The notes: generated from the sequence alone by a model not told the origin. 64,000 nt of DNA from Capra hircus (GCF_001704415.2 NC_030821.1:35261210-35325209); one strand, 5' to 3'. Positions 1-13,122 are shown, counted from the stretch's first letter. Made by a program: numbers and translations.

Positions 1-2636
1 CATCAAGAGGTTTTTTAGCTCCTCTTCACTTTCTGCCATAAGGGTGGTGTCATCTGCATATCTCAGGTTATTGATATTTCTCCCGGCAATCTTGATTCCA
101 GCTTGTGTTTCTTCCAGTCCAGTGTTTCTCATGATGTACTCTGCATATAAGTTAAATAAGCACGGTGACAATATACAGCCTTGACATACTCCTTTTCCTA
201 TTTGGAACCAGTCTGTTGTTCCATGTCCAGTTCTAACAGTTGGTTGCTGACCTGCATACAGATTTCTCAAGAGGCAGGTTAGGTGGTCTGGTATTCCCAT
301 CTCTTTCAGAATTTTCCACAATTTAGTGTGATCCACACAAAGGCTTTGGCATAGTCAATAAAGCAGAAATAGATGTTTTTCTGGAATTCTCTTGCTTTTT
401 CCATGATCCAGCAGATGTTGGCAATTTGATCTCTGGGTCCTCTGCCTTTTCTAAAACCAGCTTGAACATCAGGGAGTTCACCGTTCACGTATTGCTGAAG
501 CCTGGCTTGGAGAATTTTGAGCATTACTTTACTAGCATGTGAGATGAGTGCAATTGTGTGGTAGTTTGAGCATTCTTTGGCATTGCCTTTCTTTGGGATT
601 GGAATGAAAACTGACCTTTTCCAGGCCTGTGGCCACTGCTGAGTTTTCCATATTTGCTGGCATATTGAAGGCAGCACTTTGACAGCATCATCTTTCAGGA
701 TTTGAAATAGCTCAACTGGAATTCCATCACCTCCACTAGCTTTGTTCGTAGTGATGCTTTCTAAGGCCCACTTGACTTCATATTCCATGATGTCTGGCTC
801 TAGATGAGTGATCACATCATCATGATTATCTGAGTCGTGAAGATCTTTTTTGTACAGTTGTTCTGTGTATTCTTGCCACCTCTTCTTAATATCTTCTCCT
901 TCTGTTAGGTCCATACCATTTCTGTCCTTTATCAAGCCCATCTTTGCATGAAATGTTCCCTTAGTATCTCTAATTTTCTTGGAGAGATCCCTAGTCTTTC
1001 CCATTCTGTTGTTTTCCTCTATTTCTTTGCATTGATCTCTAAGGAAGGCTTTCTTATGTCTTCTTGCTATTCTTTGGAACTCTGCATTCAGATGCTTATA
1101 TCTTTCCTTTTCTCCTTTGCTTTTCACCTCTCTTCTTTTCACAGCTATTTGTAAGGCCTCCCCAAACAGCCATTTTGCTTTTTTTGCATTTCTTTTCCAT
1201 GGGGATGGTCTTGATCCCTGTCTCCTGTACAATGTCACGAACCTCATTCCATAGTTCATCAGGCACTCTATCTATCAGATCTAGGCCCTTAAATCTATTT
1301 CTCACTTCCACTGTATAATCATAAAGGATTTGATTGAGGTCATACCTGAATGGTCTAGCGGTTTTCCCTACTTTCTTCCATTTGAGTCTGAATTTGACGC
1401 CTGTGGCCAGGAGGAGCAACCTGAGGAGCGGTGGCTACGCAGGTACAGGAGGGCCTAGAGGAGCTATCCATCCCACGTTGAAGGTCAGGAATGGTGGCGG
1501 TAAGGAGATACCCCTTGTCCAAGGTAAGAGAAACCCAAGTAAGATGGTAGGTGTTGCAAGAGGGCATCAGAGGGCAGACACACTGAAACCATACTTGCAG
1601 AAAACTAGTCAATCTAATCACACTAGGACCACAGCCTTGTCTAACTCAATGAAACCAAGCCATGCCTGCAGGGCAACCCAAGACAGGAGAGTCATGGTGG
1701 AGAGGTCTGACAGAATGTGGTCCACTGGAGAAGTGAATGGCAAGCCACTTCAGTATTCTTGCCTTGAGAACCCCATGAACAGTATGAAAAGGCAAAATGA
1801 TAGGATACCAAAAGAGGAACTCCCCAGGTGATTAGGTGCCCAATATGCTACTGGAGATCAGTGGAGAAATAACTCCAGAAAGGATGAAGGGATGGAGCCA
1901 AAGCAAAAACAATACCCAGCTGTGGATGTGACTGGTGATAGAAACAAAGTTCGATGCTGTAAAGAGCAATATTGCATAGGAACCTGGAACATCAGGTCCA
2001 TGAATCAAGGCAAATTGGAAGTGGTCAAACAAGAGATGGCAAGAGTGAACATCGCCATTCTAGGAATCAGCGAACTAAAATGGACTGGAATGGGTGAATT
2101 TAACTCAGATGACCATTATATCTATTACTGCGAGCAGGAATCCCTCAGAAGAAATGGAGTAGCCATCATGGTCAACAAAAGAGTCCAAAATGCAGCACTT
2201 GGGTGCAATCTCAAAAATGACAGAATGATCTCTGTTCGTCTCCAAGGCAAACCATTCAGTATCACAGTTATCCAAGTCTATGCCCCAATCAGTAATGCTG
2301 AAGAAGCCGAAGTTGAACGGTTTTATGAAGACCTACAAGACTTTTTAGAACTAACACCCCAAAAAGATGTCCTTTTCATTATAGGGGACTGGAATGGAAA
2401 AGTAGGAAGTCAAGAAACACCTGGAGTAACAGGCAAATTTGGCCTTGGAATGCGGAATGAAGCAGGGCAAAGACTAATAGAGTTTGACAAGAAAATGCAC
2501 TGGTCATAGCAAACACCCTCTTCCAACAACACAAGAGAAGACTCTACGCATGGACATCACCAGATGGTCAACACTGAAATCAGATTGATTATATTCTTTG
2601 CAGCCAAAGATGGAGAAGCTCTATACAGTCAACAAA
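1..2636 (-). mobile_element. BovB LINE with inverted 5' half
   Basis: 1-1397 matches the BovB (RTE) ORF on the - strand, from the reverse transcriptase YADD region back to the linker after the endonuclease (KVGKTARPFRYDLNQI). 1398-2636 is the 5' UTR, leader and endonuclease of BovB on the + strand (IGTWNIRSMNQGK, GDWNGKVGS), ending at ALYSQQ. The two halves meet head to head at 1397/1398 and are nearly adjacent in the ORF, lacking only about 50 bases. The 3' end lies beyond the left edge. Stops and frameshifts (for example near 2490) make it inactive. Confidence 0.9.
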
Positions 2637-2707
2637 ATTATTATACTAAATGAAAAAAAATCCAGGCAATAAAGAGCATATACTGATGTTTACACTTTTA
2701 TAAAAGT

Positions 2708-2832
2708 CTATAAAATAAAATTTTATCTATAATAATAGAAATAGGTAAGTGATTTCATAATATAAGGGATCTATAAATGGAATTTTATCTATAATAACAG
2801 AAATAGGTAAGTGATTTCATAACATAAGGGAC
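2708..2832. repeat. Tandem duplication, unit about 62 bp
   Basis: The AT-rich units 2708-2770 and 2771-2832 are near identical (both carry agaaataggtaagtgattt), with a few substitutions. It lies just outside the right end of the inverted BovB. Confidence 0.85.
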
Positions 2833-2900
2833 ATACAGTGAGGCATAAGGTTCAAGATCACATAGAAAGTTTGGAAGTGTTAGAAATGTTCAGTGTCTTG

Positions 2901-3191
2901 GGGTTCCCTGCTGGCCTAGTGGTTAACAATCCACCTGCCAATGTAGCGGACATAGTTCTGATCCCTGATCTAGGAGGACCCCTCTGGCCCAGGAGCAGCT
3001 AAGCCTGTGAGCTGCCAACTGCTGGAGCCCACATACCCTCGAGCCGGGGCTCTGCAGCAAGAGAAGCCACAGCAATAAGAAGCTTGTGCACTGCAGCTGG
3101 AGAGGGGCCCCCGCTCGCCACAACTAGAGAAAAGCCTGAGCAGTAACAAAGAGCCAGCACAGCCAGAAATAAATAAATAAATTTTAAGAAA
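2901..3191 (+). mobile_element. CHR-type tRNA-derived SINE
   Basis: The head resembles a tRNA-Glu-like promoter (ggttccctgctggcctagtgg), the body is rich in gagcccacat/cgcaactaga-type motifs, and the tail is (AAATA)n. It is flanked by 13-bp direct repeats, 2888-2900 and 3192-3204, with two mismatches, read as target-site duplications. Confidence 0.85.
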
Positions 3192-3204
3192 GTTCAGCAT
3201 CTTG

Positions 3205-6200
3205 ACTGTGGTAGTTATTGGGTGTAAATATATGTCAAAACTCAAACTGTACACTTGAAATATGTGCAGCTTTATTGCATGTAAATTTTATTTAAATAAG
3301 TAAAACTAAATTAATAAAGACTATTTCTTTGAAAAGAAAGAAGATATAGTGCCTGCTTTCAAAGATTTTTATAATCTAGGTATGGAGGTGAGATAAAGAT
3401 TTTTTAAAGTAAGGTAGCTAGGTCCAAAAAGTAGAACTAAAAGCAATACTTTTGAATTTTATGCTAGGAAATGTTAAAGTCTAATTTGAGATGAATAGAC
3501 AGGGCTTTCTCCCCACTTACGACTTTGTTCATGCAAAGGGAACCAGTGAATCTAATTATTAGTATTCAAAGCATAAAGCAGGTCTTAGTCGTCTAAGTTT
3601 TAACTGAGAAACACATTAGGACTATGTTTTTAGATGGACTTTAAAACCTCCCCAGGGCTTATTCCAGATCTTCGACTGTGGGCCTTTATTTCTCAGTCGT
3701 TGAGACAAGGATGACAGAAAGCACAGTTCCTTATCCTGATGAACTTTTTTCCTAATATGTGAGACTTCAATGTAAGTCTCTAGAATTGCATAGCATCTCA
3801 TATCTCTCTTTTGGTGCAGTCACAGAAAGGGACTTGATTCAGGCTGCCAAGTATTTATTAAATTTTCATAACATGTCTAGTACTGTGTTAGGCACTTTAA
3901 GAAAGGAGGAGGTCCATGGCATGTGTCAAAGTCCCTGCTTTCATCAGTGGATAAATTAGCAAACCATGCATAAAACGATTAGGGAATAACAAATGATATA
4001 ATAATATATGTCAAAAGCACTTTTAGTGATTGAACTATAAATGTAATTAAAAGATGGGAGAAAAAAAGAAGCACTGAGATAGAGAAAGGAGTGAAGGATA
4101 TGACATCTGGGTTTAAGAAAGGTGTTAGGATTGAGCCAAAGTGGGGAAATCATTTAATATATTTCATTCATTCATTCATTTAATGGCTATTAAAAATCTA
4201 CAATGTCCTAGGTATTGAGCTGAATGCTAAGAACACAGTAGTGAAGAAATATGCACCTTCTCCTTATTCCACATGTGGCTTCTAGACTAATGGAAGGAGT
4301 AGTCATCAAATAAATAAATGTGCAAGTAAAGATATCATTGCAAAGGATGACTAGCGCTATGAAACGGTGGAACAGGAAGTGTTCAGAATAAGACAGAGAT
4401 CACATTTCACTTGGGGAGGTCCAAGGGACTAACATTTCACTTGGAATTTAAATGAAGAGGAAGCCAGCAGGGAAACAGAAGTGTTGGCAGTGAGTGAGGT
4501 GGGGTAAAGTAATTCACAGGGTTCAAGAAGTACCTGTAGGAAAACTCTGAGGCTGGAAAGAACCTGGCACCTTTGAAAAACTTCAAGGACAATGTGACAA
4601 TGCTCAGTGCATGGGTGCCAGAGAGGCAAGAGCTAAGAAAAGGCAGGACATGAACAGAGAATGCAGGACCCCATCAGGTGTGTTCAGGAGTCCAGAGCTT
4701 ATGTGCAAATTTGTGAGCAACTTGTGTGGAAAAGCACATCCTCTGAGGTCAAATAAATTATGGTAGAAAGATGGTGCATGAGGTTTCATGGTCCTGAAAT
4801 GAAGCTTCTTTCAGTCATCCTTTCCAACACTACCAGCCTCTGTCAGTCTCTGCTTCTCTTTGAGTTCATTTCTTGTCTAGCTCCCAACTACCCTGTTCCC
4901 TTAGATTACTGCCTGATTCACTCTTTCTTTCCCCTTCAAACTCCTGAGAAACACTTTCTGATCATCCCAGTTTATTACTTTCATCCTTGTTTGAGCAGAG
5001 CTTTTTGTACAAAGTCAGGTGATATACTGCTAGTCAGAGTACACACTGGTTGCCCTTGGGTCACATGCCCATCCATAATCAGCAGCTGGGACCAGGAGTC
5101 ATGTGGTATGGAAATGGATACCTAAGACTGCGCCTAAGTAGGAAGAACAGTTCCCCTTAGAAAGGGCCCTGAGGATGGCCAAGGATCATAATTGATCCGC
5201 TCCACACAGTGAGAAATAAGATTGCTTAAGTAAAGTAGAAGTAAAAAATGGGAGGCCTTGAGAAATCAGAGAAACTGTGACTTTTTATGGAGATGATTGA
5301 AATCACATGAAGGAGATAAACAGAGACTGACATGGTGAAAGTGGAGTTTCAGGAAGATAAGTAGGTTTATCTTAATTCTCTACTTCCTTTGCAATTAGAC
5401 CATGCGTTGAGATTTAAAGGACATAATATCGCCTTTCTTTTAACCCAGCAGAACAAATACGATGCGAATGGATACAGAAAATTCAAAGGGATAAAGGTAA
5501 AATATCAGCCTTACCCTAGAATATCAGCTAGGTTATAGAACATGGTTTTCCTTTGCCTTTCTCTTGAATTGCCAACCAGTCCCAGGCAGGGTAGGGACAG
5601 CGCCTGAGGGAGAAGAGGTGAGGATACTGCACTGTGGAGGCTAGCCGAAGGAAGAGAAAGAAGATGGGGGGACGGGAGATTGATTAATTGACCCTAGATC
5701 CAGTCTCTCATCCCTCATTCACCTCTCTGACCTTAAGAAAAAGTGAGTGAAAGTAGGAGCTGTTTGTCATAACTGGTCCTTTCTGAAAACTTGGCCAGTG
5801 ACAAGTCAGTACTTTCTCCCAACATTATTGCTCTCCTGAACATTTTTGATTCCTCACCCCTGATTTGTCTGTTTCATCCTTTGCCAAAACATGAGATGCT
5901 TTCTCGCTCCTCGGCCACACCATTATCTGTTACTGCTCTCTCAAAAATCTGCTCAAAATTCAATCTGTACATGATGTTCTCCTAAGCGAAATGCATTGGC
6001 TTACCATACCTTAATAGTTTTACCTCTCAGAATATGTGTTAACATTTAAAAATACAGGTATTTTCACTTTACATCATTACCCTAACTAAACAAAATTGGT
6101 TGTAAGATGATTCTCTCTAAAGCAATCGATGAAGGACCCTGTTTTTTAGACCTGAAGTTTTCAATAAGGTAAGGTGAGAGGTGGGGAAATAAATTATATC

Positions 6201-6343
6201 AAAATACAAATGGAATTGAGGGACTAGGGTAAGAAAGAGAGACAAAAAAAGGTGTAATTTGAAAGAGTTTCCCAGGCATCTCCTTAGATACTGAAGCAGT
6301 AGATTGGGGCAGTGTGAATGCAGCCAAAACTGATATTTTTAAA
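3205..6343. other. Intergenic stretch with ancient L2 relics
   Basis: No gene is seen. Fragments at about 3840-3960 and 4155-4640 look like L2 3' sequence (attcattcattcattt followed by a 'growing list of counts' type L2 body). About 5025-5110 resembles a dispersed repeat also seen near 40880. The remainder is unique AT-rich sequence; the short open frames there show no domain. Confidence 0.55.
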
Positions 6344-7895
6344 CAGTTCAGTTCAGTTGCTCAGTTGTGTCCGACTCTTTGCGACCCCATGAATTGCAGC
6401 ACACCAGGCCTCCCTGTCCATTACCAACTCCCAGAGTTCACTCAAACTCATATCCATAGAGTTGGTGATGCCATCCAGCCATCTCATCCTCTGTTGTCCC
6501 CTTCTCCTGCTGCCCCCAATCCCTCCCAGCATCAGAGTCTTTTCCAATGAGTCAACTTTTCGCATGAGGTGGCCAAAGTACTGGAGTTTCAGCTTTAGCA
6601 TCATTCCTTCCAATGAACACACAGACTGATCTCCTTCAGAATGGACTGGTTGGATCTCCTTGCAGTCCAAGGGACTCTCAAGAGTCTTCTCCAACACCAC
6701 AGTTCAAAAGCAGCAATTCTTCGGCACTCAGCTTTCTTCACAGTCCAACTCTCACATCCATACATGACTATTGGAAAAACCATAGCCTTGACTAGACAGA
6801 CCTTTGTTGGCAAAATAATGTCTCTGCTTTTCCATATGCCATCTAGGTTGGTCATAACTTTCCTTCCAAGGAGTAAGCATCTTTTAATTTCATGGCTGCA
6901 ATCACCATCTGCAGTGATTTTGGAGCCCAAAAAAATAAAGTCTGACACTGTTTCCACTCTTTCCCCATCTATTTCCCATGAAGTGATGGGACCAGATGCT
7001 ATGATCTTCATTTTCTGAATGTTGAGCTTTAAGCCAACCTTTCCACTCTCCTCTTTCACTTTCATCAAGAGGTTTTTTAGCTCCTCTTCACTTTCTGCCA
7101 TAAGGGTGGTGTCATCTGCATATCTGAGGTTATTGATATGTCTCCCGGCAATCCTGATTCCAGCTTGTGCTTCTTCCAGTCCAGTGTTTCTCATGATGTA
7201 CTCTGCATAGAAGTTAAATAAGCAGGGTGACAATATACAACCTTGACGTACTCCTTTTCCTATTTGGAACCAGTCTGTTGTTCCATGTCCAGTTCTAACT
7301 GTTGCTTCCTGACCTTCATATAGGTTTCTCAAGAGGCAGGTCAGGTGGTCTGGTATTCCCATCTCTTTCAGAATTTTCCAGTTTATTGTGATCCACACAG
7401 TCAGAGGCTTTAGCATAGTCAATAAAGCAGAAATAGATGTTTTTCTGGAACTCTCTTGCTTTTTCCATGATCCAGCGGATGTTGGCAATTTGATCTCTGG
7501 GTTCTCTGCCTTTTCTAAAACCAGCTTGAACATCTGGAAGTTCATGGTTCCTGTATTGCTGAAGCCTGGCTTGGAGAATTTTGAGCATTACTTTACTAGC
7601 ATGTGAGATGAGTGCAATTGTGCGGTAGTTTGAGCATTCTTTCACATTGCCTTTCTTTGGGACCGGAATGAAAACTGATCTTTTCCAGTCCTGTGGCCAC
7701 TGTTGAGTTTTCCAAATTTGCTGGCATATTGAGTGCAGCACTTTCACAGCATCATTTTTCAGGATTTGAAATAGCTCCACTGGAATTCCATCACCTCCAC
7801 TAGCTTTGTTCATAGTGATGCTTTCTAAGGCCCACTTGACTTCACTTTCCAGGATGTCTGGCTCTAGGTGAGTGATCACACCCAATCATTCTACT
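6344..7895 (-). mobile_element. BovB LINE, 3' half
   Basis: Starts at the BovB 3' terminus (repeated gttcagttcag) and runs back through the C-terminal domain (ELWCWRRLLRVPWTARRSN), an intact YADD box (NNLRYADDTTLMAE) and the RT fingers, to a 5' truncation at about 7895. Reading frames are broken between about 6600 and 7545. No clear TSD is seen. Confidence 0.92.
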
Positions 7896-8968
7896 ATCCT
7901 AAGGAATCTGAAGATCACGCTTTAGACCATTAACAGTAATGCAGAAGGCTTTCCATCCAGTACTCCATGAAAAAGTTTGAAACAAACTTTAGAAGAAGTC
8001 ATAGAAGATAAGGGTACTGAAAATTCTGACAGGTGAATTATTCACTTTATTCTTTCTCACTTACAGGTCACCTTGAAGTATCAATGATCACAAAGCCCTT
8101 ATAACAAGTTTTTGCTAGTTTGTTTGATGGCCATTCAACTCAAAAAGAAGGAGTAGAATATTGACTTCAAGCACAACAAAAGAATAACCATCAATCATTA
8201 TCAGCTTATGTAATTGTGAGACAACACACCACAAACAATAGGCAAATTCATATACAACTTGAGCCTTTGCATCCCAAACCATATTTGCTTATTTAAAGCC
8301 TCATGCTCTCATTACTGATATTTACAAACATCTCTTGATCCCTGCTAATGTGTCTGAATAGCAAACTTTGGATGGCAATATATGTGACACCTAGGGAGAA
8401 AAGAGATATTAAGTGCTTAAATACCCAAAACAGTTGACCAGGGCACACAAGTTCTCTAAACTTGTGGGAGGAACCATTCTTTAGTGTGAAGTGGTGATTT
8501 AATTCATGCATTTCTTAAGTATGGAATTCTAACTGAGCATTTGTGAGGCAAAGAAAACCTTTACTAATGAATCTTCAGGGACCAGTTAGCATAGTTTGTT
8601 AAACTGGAATACTAATTAGGTGTAGGCAATAGTCTAAATCAACCTAAATGCTTGTTAGTTGGACCAATTATAGGTGCCCAATAAGTGTTTGTTTAAATTC
8701 AATAATTCTGTATCCAGAGGGAATATTCTTGACATGAGTGGCTGAAGTGAAAAATATAGTCTATCAGTCATGAATAAATTTGCACAAATGGGCATTTCAA
8801 CATCACTACTGGCAGGCCAAGATTATGTCAATGATGGTTTACACCCAATCCTTTGCGTTGCTAGGTCCTATGTGGTAAAATTTCCAAATGTCCCTAGGTT
8901 ACTTTGAAGCTTTTCTATGGCACGTGTGAGTTCATGAAAAGTGTAAGAGTTTAGGAGTGAAACAGGTT
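7896..8968. other. Intergenic, nothing recognised
   Basis: AT-rich unique sequence with no domain-bearing frame, no SINE boxes and no obvious tandem repeats. Confidence 0.5.
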
Positions 8969-8980
8969 ATAGACCAGCTT

Positions 8981-9256
8981 GCTGCTGCTGCTGCTAAGTT
9001 TCTTCAGTGGTGTCTGACTCTGTGCAACCCCATAAACAGCAGCCCACCAGGCTCCCCTGTCCCTGGGATTCTCCAGGCAAGAACACTGGAATGGGTTGCC
9101 ATTTCCTTCTCCAATCCATGAAAGTGAAAAGTGAAAGTGAAGTCACTCAGTCGTGTCTGACTCTTAGCGACCCTATGGACTGCAGCCTACCAGGCTCCTC
9201 CGTCCATGGGATTTTATAGGCAAGAGTACTGGAGTGGGGTGCCACTGCCTTCTCCA
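8981..9256 (-). mobile_element. Bov-A2 SINE (dimer)
   Basis: Two Bov-A monomers in antisense with the (AGC)n tail showing as (GCT)n at the left. Flanked by perfect 12-bp TSDs (atagaccagctt), 8969-8980 and 9257-9268. Confidence 0.95.
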
Positions 9257-9528
9257 ATAGACCAGCTTAAGCCCACTAAACTATGTAAAGACAAAGCAAA
9301 TCTGGTTTCCTTTGTGCTGACTTGATAGGGGTTTTCCTTTCATTATATCTTTCCATAATCTGTATTTCTCTCTTCCCTACCCTGAGTGTCCACCGCTTTC
9401 CAGTCAGTGTACTCTCAAATATTGTCTTTAAGGTTCAGACTAACAACAGTGACCTGTAACCTTTGATTCAACTAGCAGTGTCCTAACTCCACAAAACATC
9501 CCAGAATTGTTCATCTCCTAGGTACTAG

Positions 9529-9742
9529 GTTTCCCAGGTGGCTCAATGGTAAAGAATTCACCTGCCAATGGAGGAGATGGAGACAGGAGCTCAATCCTTC
9601 AGTCAAGAAGATCCCCTAGGGGAGGAAATGGCAACCCGTTCCAGGATGCTTGCCTGGAAAATTCCACGGACAGAAGAGCCTGGCAAACTATAGTCCATGG
9701 GGTCTCAAAGAGTTGGACATGACTGAACAACTGAGCATGCCC
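9529..9742 (+). mobile_element. Bov-tA SINE
   Basis: tRNA-Glu-like head (tttcccaggtggctcaatgg) joined to a Bov-A body. Perfect 9-bp TSDs (aggtactag) at 9520-9528 and 9743-9751. Confidence 0.94.
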
Positions 9743-10084
9743 AGGTACTAGAAAGTGCAGAGGTGAGCACTTTCTGTGGGAACAGAAGCAAAACAAACTC
9801 CACTCTTGAAATTACACAAGAGCTTGTGGCACCACTGGGGATGGTGGACCAGGTCAAAAGGGGCTCTGGTCTGTTTTTTGGATCATTTAAAGGAGAGACG
9901 GTAAATCATTGTATTAGGAGAAACTATGTTGGAATCAAGAACTAAATGGAGCTCGGGTCAAATTCCAAAGTTGCCACTTTAGTAGCTAGAATTAGATACA
10001 GCTGCACGTGACAAAAAATGTCCCCAAATAAGAGTTCATTTGAATTCCAGTTGGAAGGAGCAATTGGAGGCTCTCTTCTTTATG

Positions 10085-11245
10085 TCCACCCCTCAAGCTT
10101 TATTGAAGAATAACTGGTATACAAAGAATTGCACACAATTAATGCACACAACTTCGTGAGTTTGGACATATGCATATGCTCATTTTACCATCATCACAAT
10201 CAAGGTAATAAATGTATTCATCACTCCAGCAATTTCCTTGTGTCCCTTTGTGGTTGTGTGTGTGTGTGTTAAGGATACAATATGAGATTAACCCTCTTAA
10301 CACATTTTAAAGTATACAATATCTTATTAACTATACTGATTATATTGTACATCACATCTCTGGAACTTTCTAATCTTGCATAACTAACCTTTCTTTATCC
10401 ATTAGAAACCCCTATAAACTCCCCATAAACCTCTGTCTCCATTTCCTGGTAACCAACATTCTATTGTCTACTTCTATACATTTGACTATTTTAGACCTCT
10501 CATATAAGATAAATCACGGCTGCATTTGATCTTCTGTGACTGACTTAATTAACTTATCATAACATCTTGTAGGTCTATCCTTGTTATCACAAAGGATGGA
10601 ATTTGCTTCTTTTTAAAGGTTGAAATACATGCACGCACCACATTTTATTTATCCATTCATCTGTTGATGACTATTTGGGTCATTTCTACATCCCTGCTAC
10701 TGTGAATAATGCTGCAATGAACATGGAAATGTAGATATCTCTTTGAAATCCTCATTTAAAGTCTTCTGGATATATACTCAGAAGTGTGATTGCTACATAA
10801 TATGGTAGTTTTATTTTTAAAGTTTTTGAGGAACCTCCATACTCTTTTCCACAGTGGCTGTTCCAATTCACATTTCTACCACCAGTGCACAAAGGTTCCC
10901 GTTTCTCCACATTGTAGCCAACTCTTATCTCTTATCTTTGATAATAGCCATTTTAATAGGTGTGAGGTGATATCTCCTTGTGATTTTGATTTGCATTTCC
11001 CTGATGATTTTGATTTGATTTTTTCCATGGACTCTTTGGCCATTTTTACGTCTTCTTTAGAAAAATATCTATTGAGAGCCTCTGTCAAATTTTTAAATTA
11101 ATTATTTGTCCTTTTGCTACTTAGAGGTATAAGTGCCTATATATTTTGGATATTAGCCCCTTATGTGAATATTATGGTTTGTGAAATATTTTCTCCAATT
11201 CCACAGGTTGCCTGTTTGTTTCATTGGTTATCATGCTGTTCAGAT
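10085..11245 (-). mobile_element. Old L1 fragment (3' part)
   Basis: Antisense L1 signatures: ccattcatctgttgatga, a dispersed tagccattttaataggtgtgagg segment, and tttgcatttccctgatgat. Diverged and without long frames. A short (GT)n run at 10251-10270 is included. Confidence 0.85.
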
Positions 11246-11861
11246 GGCTCCCTTCTTTTAGACATAACTGCCAATAGCCTCACGTGTCACCCATGCTTCT
11301 AACCCACTGGCTATGACCCGGTAAAACAGCCTTGCCAACATGTAATGAAGACTGAGACACATATTCACCCTGCTGTCTATTAAAATCGGATATTCTGTTG
11401 CAGAGGAAAAAGGCAGCATAGCTCCTGGATTGAACACATAGTTGCTATCTCACTTCACCATTTTTTCTACATGATGTCAGGCAAGAATTTTCCACTTAAT
11501 ATTCCCATTCTTTAAATTAAGATACCTCCTTTTACAGCAGGATCTCACACTGTTCACCAAGAGCTCCTTTCTGAAATAACCTGTGCTTCCTGTGGCTTCC
11601 ATGGTATGATATTACCTTGATTTTCCTTCAATCTCTCAGACGATTGTCAACTTTGTTATTATGGCCTTCTTTTCCTGTTTATGTCCCCTGATATTCCTAT
11701 TGCCTCTGTCCTGGGACAACTTTATTCCTTACTTCTCACTTTACCTATTTCTTCTCACTGTTACACATGTGAACACATTTATTGAATACTTATGCTTTGA
11801 AGTATAAGTACTTTATATTCAGAATCTCACTTAATACTATCAACAATCCCAAAAGTTTCCC
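11246..11861. other. Intergenic, nothing recognised
   Basis: Unique AT-rich sequence between an old L1 and a BovB cluster; no coding or RNA signal. Confidence 0.45.
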
Positions 11862-12855
11862 ATCATGTGAAATGCCGGGCTGGATGAAGCACAAGCTGGA
11901 ATCAAGATTGCCAGGAGAAATATCAATAATCTCAGATATGCAGATGACACCATCCTTATATTGTCACCTTGCTTATTTAACTTCTATGCAGAGTATATCA
12001 TGAGAAACGCTGGGCTGGAAGAAGCACAAGCTGGAATCAAGATTGCTGGGAGAAATATCAATAACCTCAGATATGCAGATGACAACATGCTTATGGCAGA
12101 AAGCGAAGAGGAACTAAAAGGCCTCTTGATGAAAGTGAAAGAGGAGAGTGAAAAAGTTGGCTTAAAGCTCAACATTCAGAAAACAAAGATCATGGCATCT
12201 GGTCCCATCACTTCATGGGAAGTAGATGGGGAAATAGTGGAAACAGTGTCAGACTTTAGTTTTGGGGCTCCAAAATCACTGCAGATGGTGATTGCAGCCA
12301 TGAAATTAAAAGAGGCTTACTCCTTGGAAGGAAAGTTATGACCAACCTAGATAGCATATGGAAAAGCAGAGACATTACTTTGCCAAAAAAGGTCCGTCTA
12401 GTCAAGGCTATGGTTTTTCCAGTAGTCATGTATGGGTGTGAGAATTGGACTGTGAAGAAAGCTGAGCACTGAAGAATTGGTGCTTTTGAACTGTGGTGTT
12501 GGAGAAGACTCTTGAGAGTCCCTTGGACTGCAAGGAGATCCAACCAGTCCATTCTAAAGGAGATCAGTCCTGGGTGTTCTTTGGAGGGAATGATGCTAAA
12601 GCTGAATGATGCTCCAGTACTTTGGCCACCCCATGGGAAGAGTTGACTCATTGGAAAAGACTGTGATGCTGGGAGGGATTGGGGGCAGGAGGATTAGGGG
12701 ATGACAGAGGATGAGATGGCTGGATGGCATCACTGACTCAATGGACATGAGTTTGAGGGAACACCAGGAGCTGGTGATGGACAGGGAGGCCTGGCGTGCT
12801 GCATTCATGGGGTGGCAAAGAGTCAGACACAACTGAGCGACTGAACTGACTGAAA
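11862..12855 (+). mobile_element. BovB LINE, 3' third with a repeated start
   Basis: 11862-11957 and 11958-12855 both contain the same ORF segment (GLEEAQAGIKIAGRNIN-type). The first piece breaks off in the middle of the YADD-box region and the second restarts about 100 bases upstream in the element. The second runs to the 3' end (gactgagcgactgaactg). RT box in the longer piece: RYADDNML. Confidence 0.9.
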
Positions 12856-13036
12856 GAACTAAAAAACTTTATTGAAAGTGAAAAAGTTGGCTTAAAACTC
12901 AACATCAACAAAAGGAAGATCATGGCATCTGGTCCCATCACTTCATGCAAATAGATGGGGAAACAATGGAAACAGTGACAGACTTTATTTTCTTGGGCTC
13001 CAAAATCACTTCAGATGGTGACTGCAGCCATGAAAT

Positions 13037-13094
13037 TAAAAGACACTTGGTAAAATAAATAAATAAATAAATAAAATAAATAAAAGACACTTGG
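13037..13094 (+). mobile_element. (TAAA)n insert with 14-bp direct repeats
   Basis: 30 bases of (TAAA/TAAAA)n at 13051-13080 lie between exact copies of taaaagacacttgg (13037-13050 and 13081-13094). The host sequence is BovB. It has the form of a retroposon tail alone within a target-site duplication; the target TT|AAAA fits the L1 endonuclease preference. Confidence 0.75.
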
Positions 13095-13122
13095 TCCTTG
13101 GAAGAAAAACTATGAACAACTT

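Noticed and set aside
9529..9600. tRNA-Glu-like sequence as a tRNA gene
   Set aside because: It is the head of a Bov-tA SINE; it does not close into a cloverleaf and is flanked by SINE TSDs. The same applies to the other Bov-tA and CHR heads.
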